In this document: piece after piece, positions 63,235 to 64,000 of the stretch
Position numbering within the stretch: position 1 is the stretch's first letter
Layout: each line of letters opens with the position of its first letter
The notes under the pieces: generated by a model
What the model saw: the letters and a program-made list of their open reading frames with translations, nothing else
What the model was told of the DNA's origin: nothing
The model's database searches: none
Assembly (NCBI GenBank): GCA_030141605.1
Contig: JAQGDQ010000044.1
Location: 654,001-718,000, forward strand
DNA from: Tubiluchus corallicola
Lineage: Eukaryota; Priapulida; Priapulimorpha; Priapulimorphida; Tubiluchidae
Direction of reading: 5' to 3'
DNA: 64,000 nucleotides
Program-made: the position numbers and the translations under genes

Positions 63235-63683
63235 TTAGTAGATCAGCTAACCATCTACTTTTCAACCTGGTAATCGATGAACTGATCTCGAAAGTCGGTT
63301 CTCGATTTGGCTATGGGATCGACGAATACCAAGTGGCTATAGTTGGTTTTACCGATGACCTAGTCCTAATCTCAGCCTCGAAACATGGCATGGGAGTTTT
63401 GTTGGAGACAGCCAATGGCTTCTTCACGAAACGAGGTATGACACTGAACGCCAACAAGTGCAAAGCCATGAAGCTAGTCAAGGCATACCAGCGAAAGGCT
63501 ATGAAAGTGTTAATAGAGCACACATGGAAGATCTGCCAGACTCCTATTCCAATGCTGGGAGTCAGTGATACGTATAAATACCTGAGAATCCCCATGACTG
63601 CCAACCTGTCTAGTCAACCAGCTGAGCAAATTTATTTATCAGAGAGTCCAAAGATATACCATTTGTGCTGGTGCAGCATGTAA
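63235..63683 (+). mobile_element. R2-like non-LTR retrotransposon RT fragment
   Basis: An open frame encodes part of the RT palm and thumb: LLFNLVIDELISKVG, VAIVGFTDDLVLISASKHGM, TANGFFTKRGMTLNANKCKA, IPMLGVSDTYKYLRIPM. The order and wording match R2-clade elements. The catalytic FADD motif reads FTDD; both aspartates are kept. The frame ends in TAA at about 63681, and neither the DNA-binding nor the endonuclease domain is present. Confidence 0.75.
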
Positions 63684-64000
63684 CCACTAGCGTGTGTAAA
63701 ATTTAGAAAATCACGCTTAACTTCTGAGAAAACAAAACAATAATAACAGATATGAGATTAATACTGTTTCACTTTTATATTTCACAAATATGAACTTTCA
63801 CTTCATAAACAATGACGTCAGGATTCGCCAGTTAAAATAATCCAATCCAGAAAAATGTGACACATTAATGATAAAACAGTATAGATCTTAAATGTACCAC
63901 AAAAATACTGGTACTTATGTAAGTGATTTCTAGTGATGTTGACTTTTCAGCAGTATCAGTCCTGCGTGACTTATAAATGAACAGTCAATCGCAAGGTACA
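63684..64000. other. Right edge of the window
   Basis: AT-rich; nothing recognised. Confidence 0.35.

Overview
The window is eukaryotic nuclear DNA from an invertebrate animal. It is AT-rich, its genes are split by GT-AG introns, and simple repeats and transposon remnants are everywhere. The gene set (CYP2-type P450s, Wnt8, a Ly6/uPAR protein, a peptide-type GPCR) fits a bilaterian, but the sequence does not let me name the phylum. I joined exons by hand. For each model I required canonical splice sites, compatible phases and, where the family is known, family motifs that continue across the junction.

Layout. 0-16 kb (+): two tandem CYP2-like P450 genes. The first lacks its 5' exons and has one broken exon. 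The second is complete (6 exons, 497 codons). 16.6-17.9 kb (-): an unrecognised three-exon gene for a 74-residue secreted cysteine-rich peptide. 20.9-32.0 kb (-): a complete Wnt8 gene (7 exons, 335 codons) whose introns hold several long pentanucleotide and tetranucleotide arrays. 32-44 kb: a gene-poor interval with LINE pieces, tRNA-derived repeats, a non-autonomous hAT element with an intact target-site duplication, a tRNA-Ile(AAU) gene and a 5'-truncated LINE. 44.4-46.9 kb (+): a complete three-exon Ly6/uPAR GPI-anchor-type gene. 48.6-54.8 kb (-): a complete five-exon gene for an unrecognised single-pass membrane protein with a 10-cysteine ectodomain and PPxY/LPxY tail motifs. A 66-bp minisatellite at its 3' end contains the stop codon. 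59.8-61.7 kb (-): the TM3-TM7 exons of a rhodopsin-class GPCR. 63.2-63.7 kb (+): an R2-like reverse transcriptase fragment.

How they relate. The P450s are a tandem duplication and probably metabolise small molecules at the ER. Wnt8, the Ly6 protein, the PPxY membrane protein, the cysteine-rich peptide and the GPCR all act at the cell surface or outside the cell. They are transcribed from separate genes and nothing shows that they form one pathway. The least explained items are the PPxY membrane protein, the small CxxCxxCxxCC peptide, minisatellites that have copied an exon-intron junction and a coding 3' end, and three dispersed repeat families.
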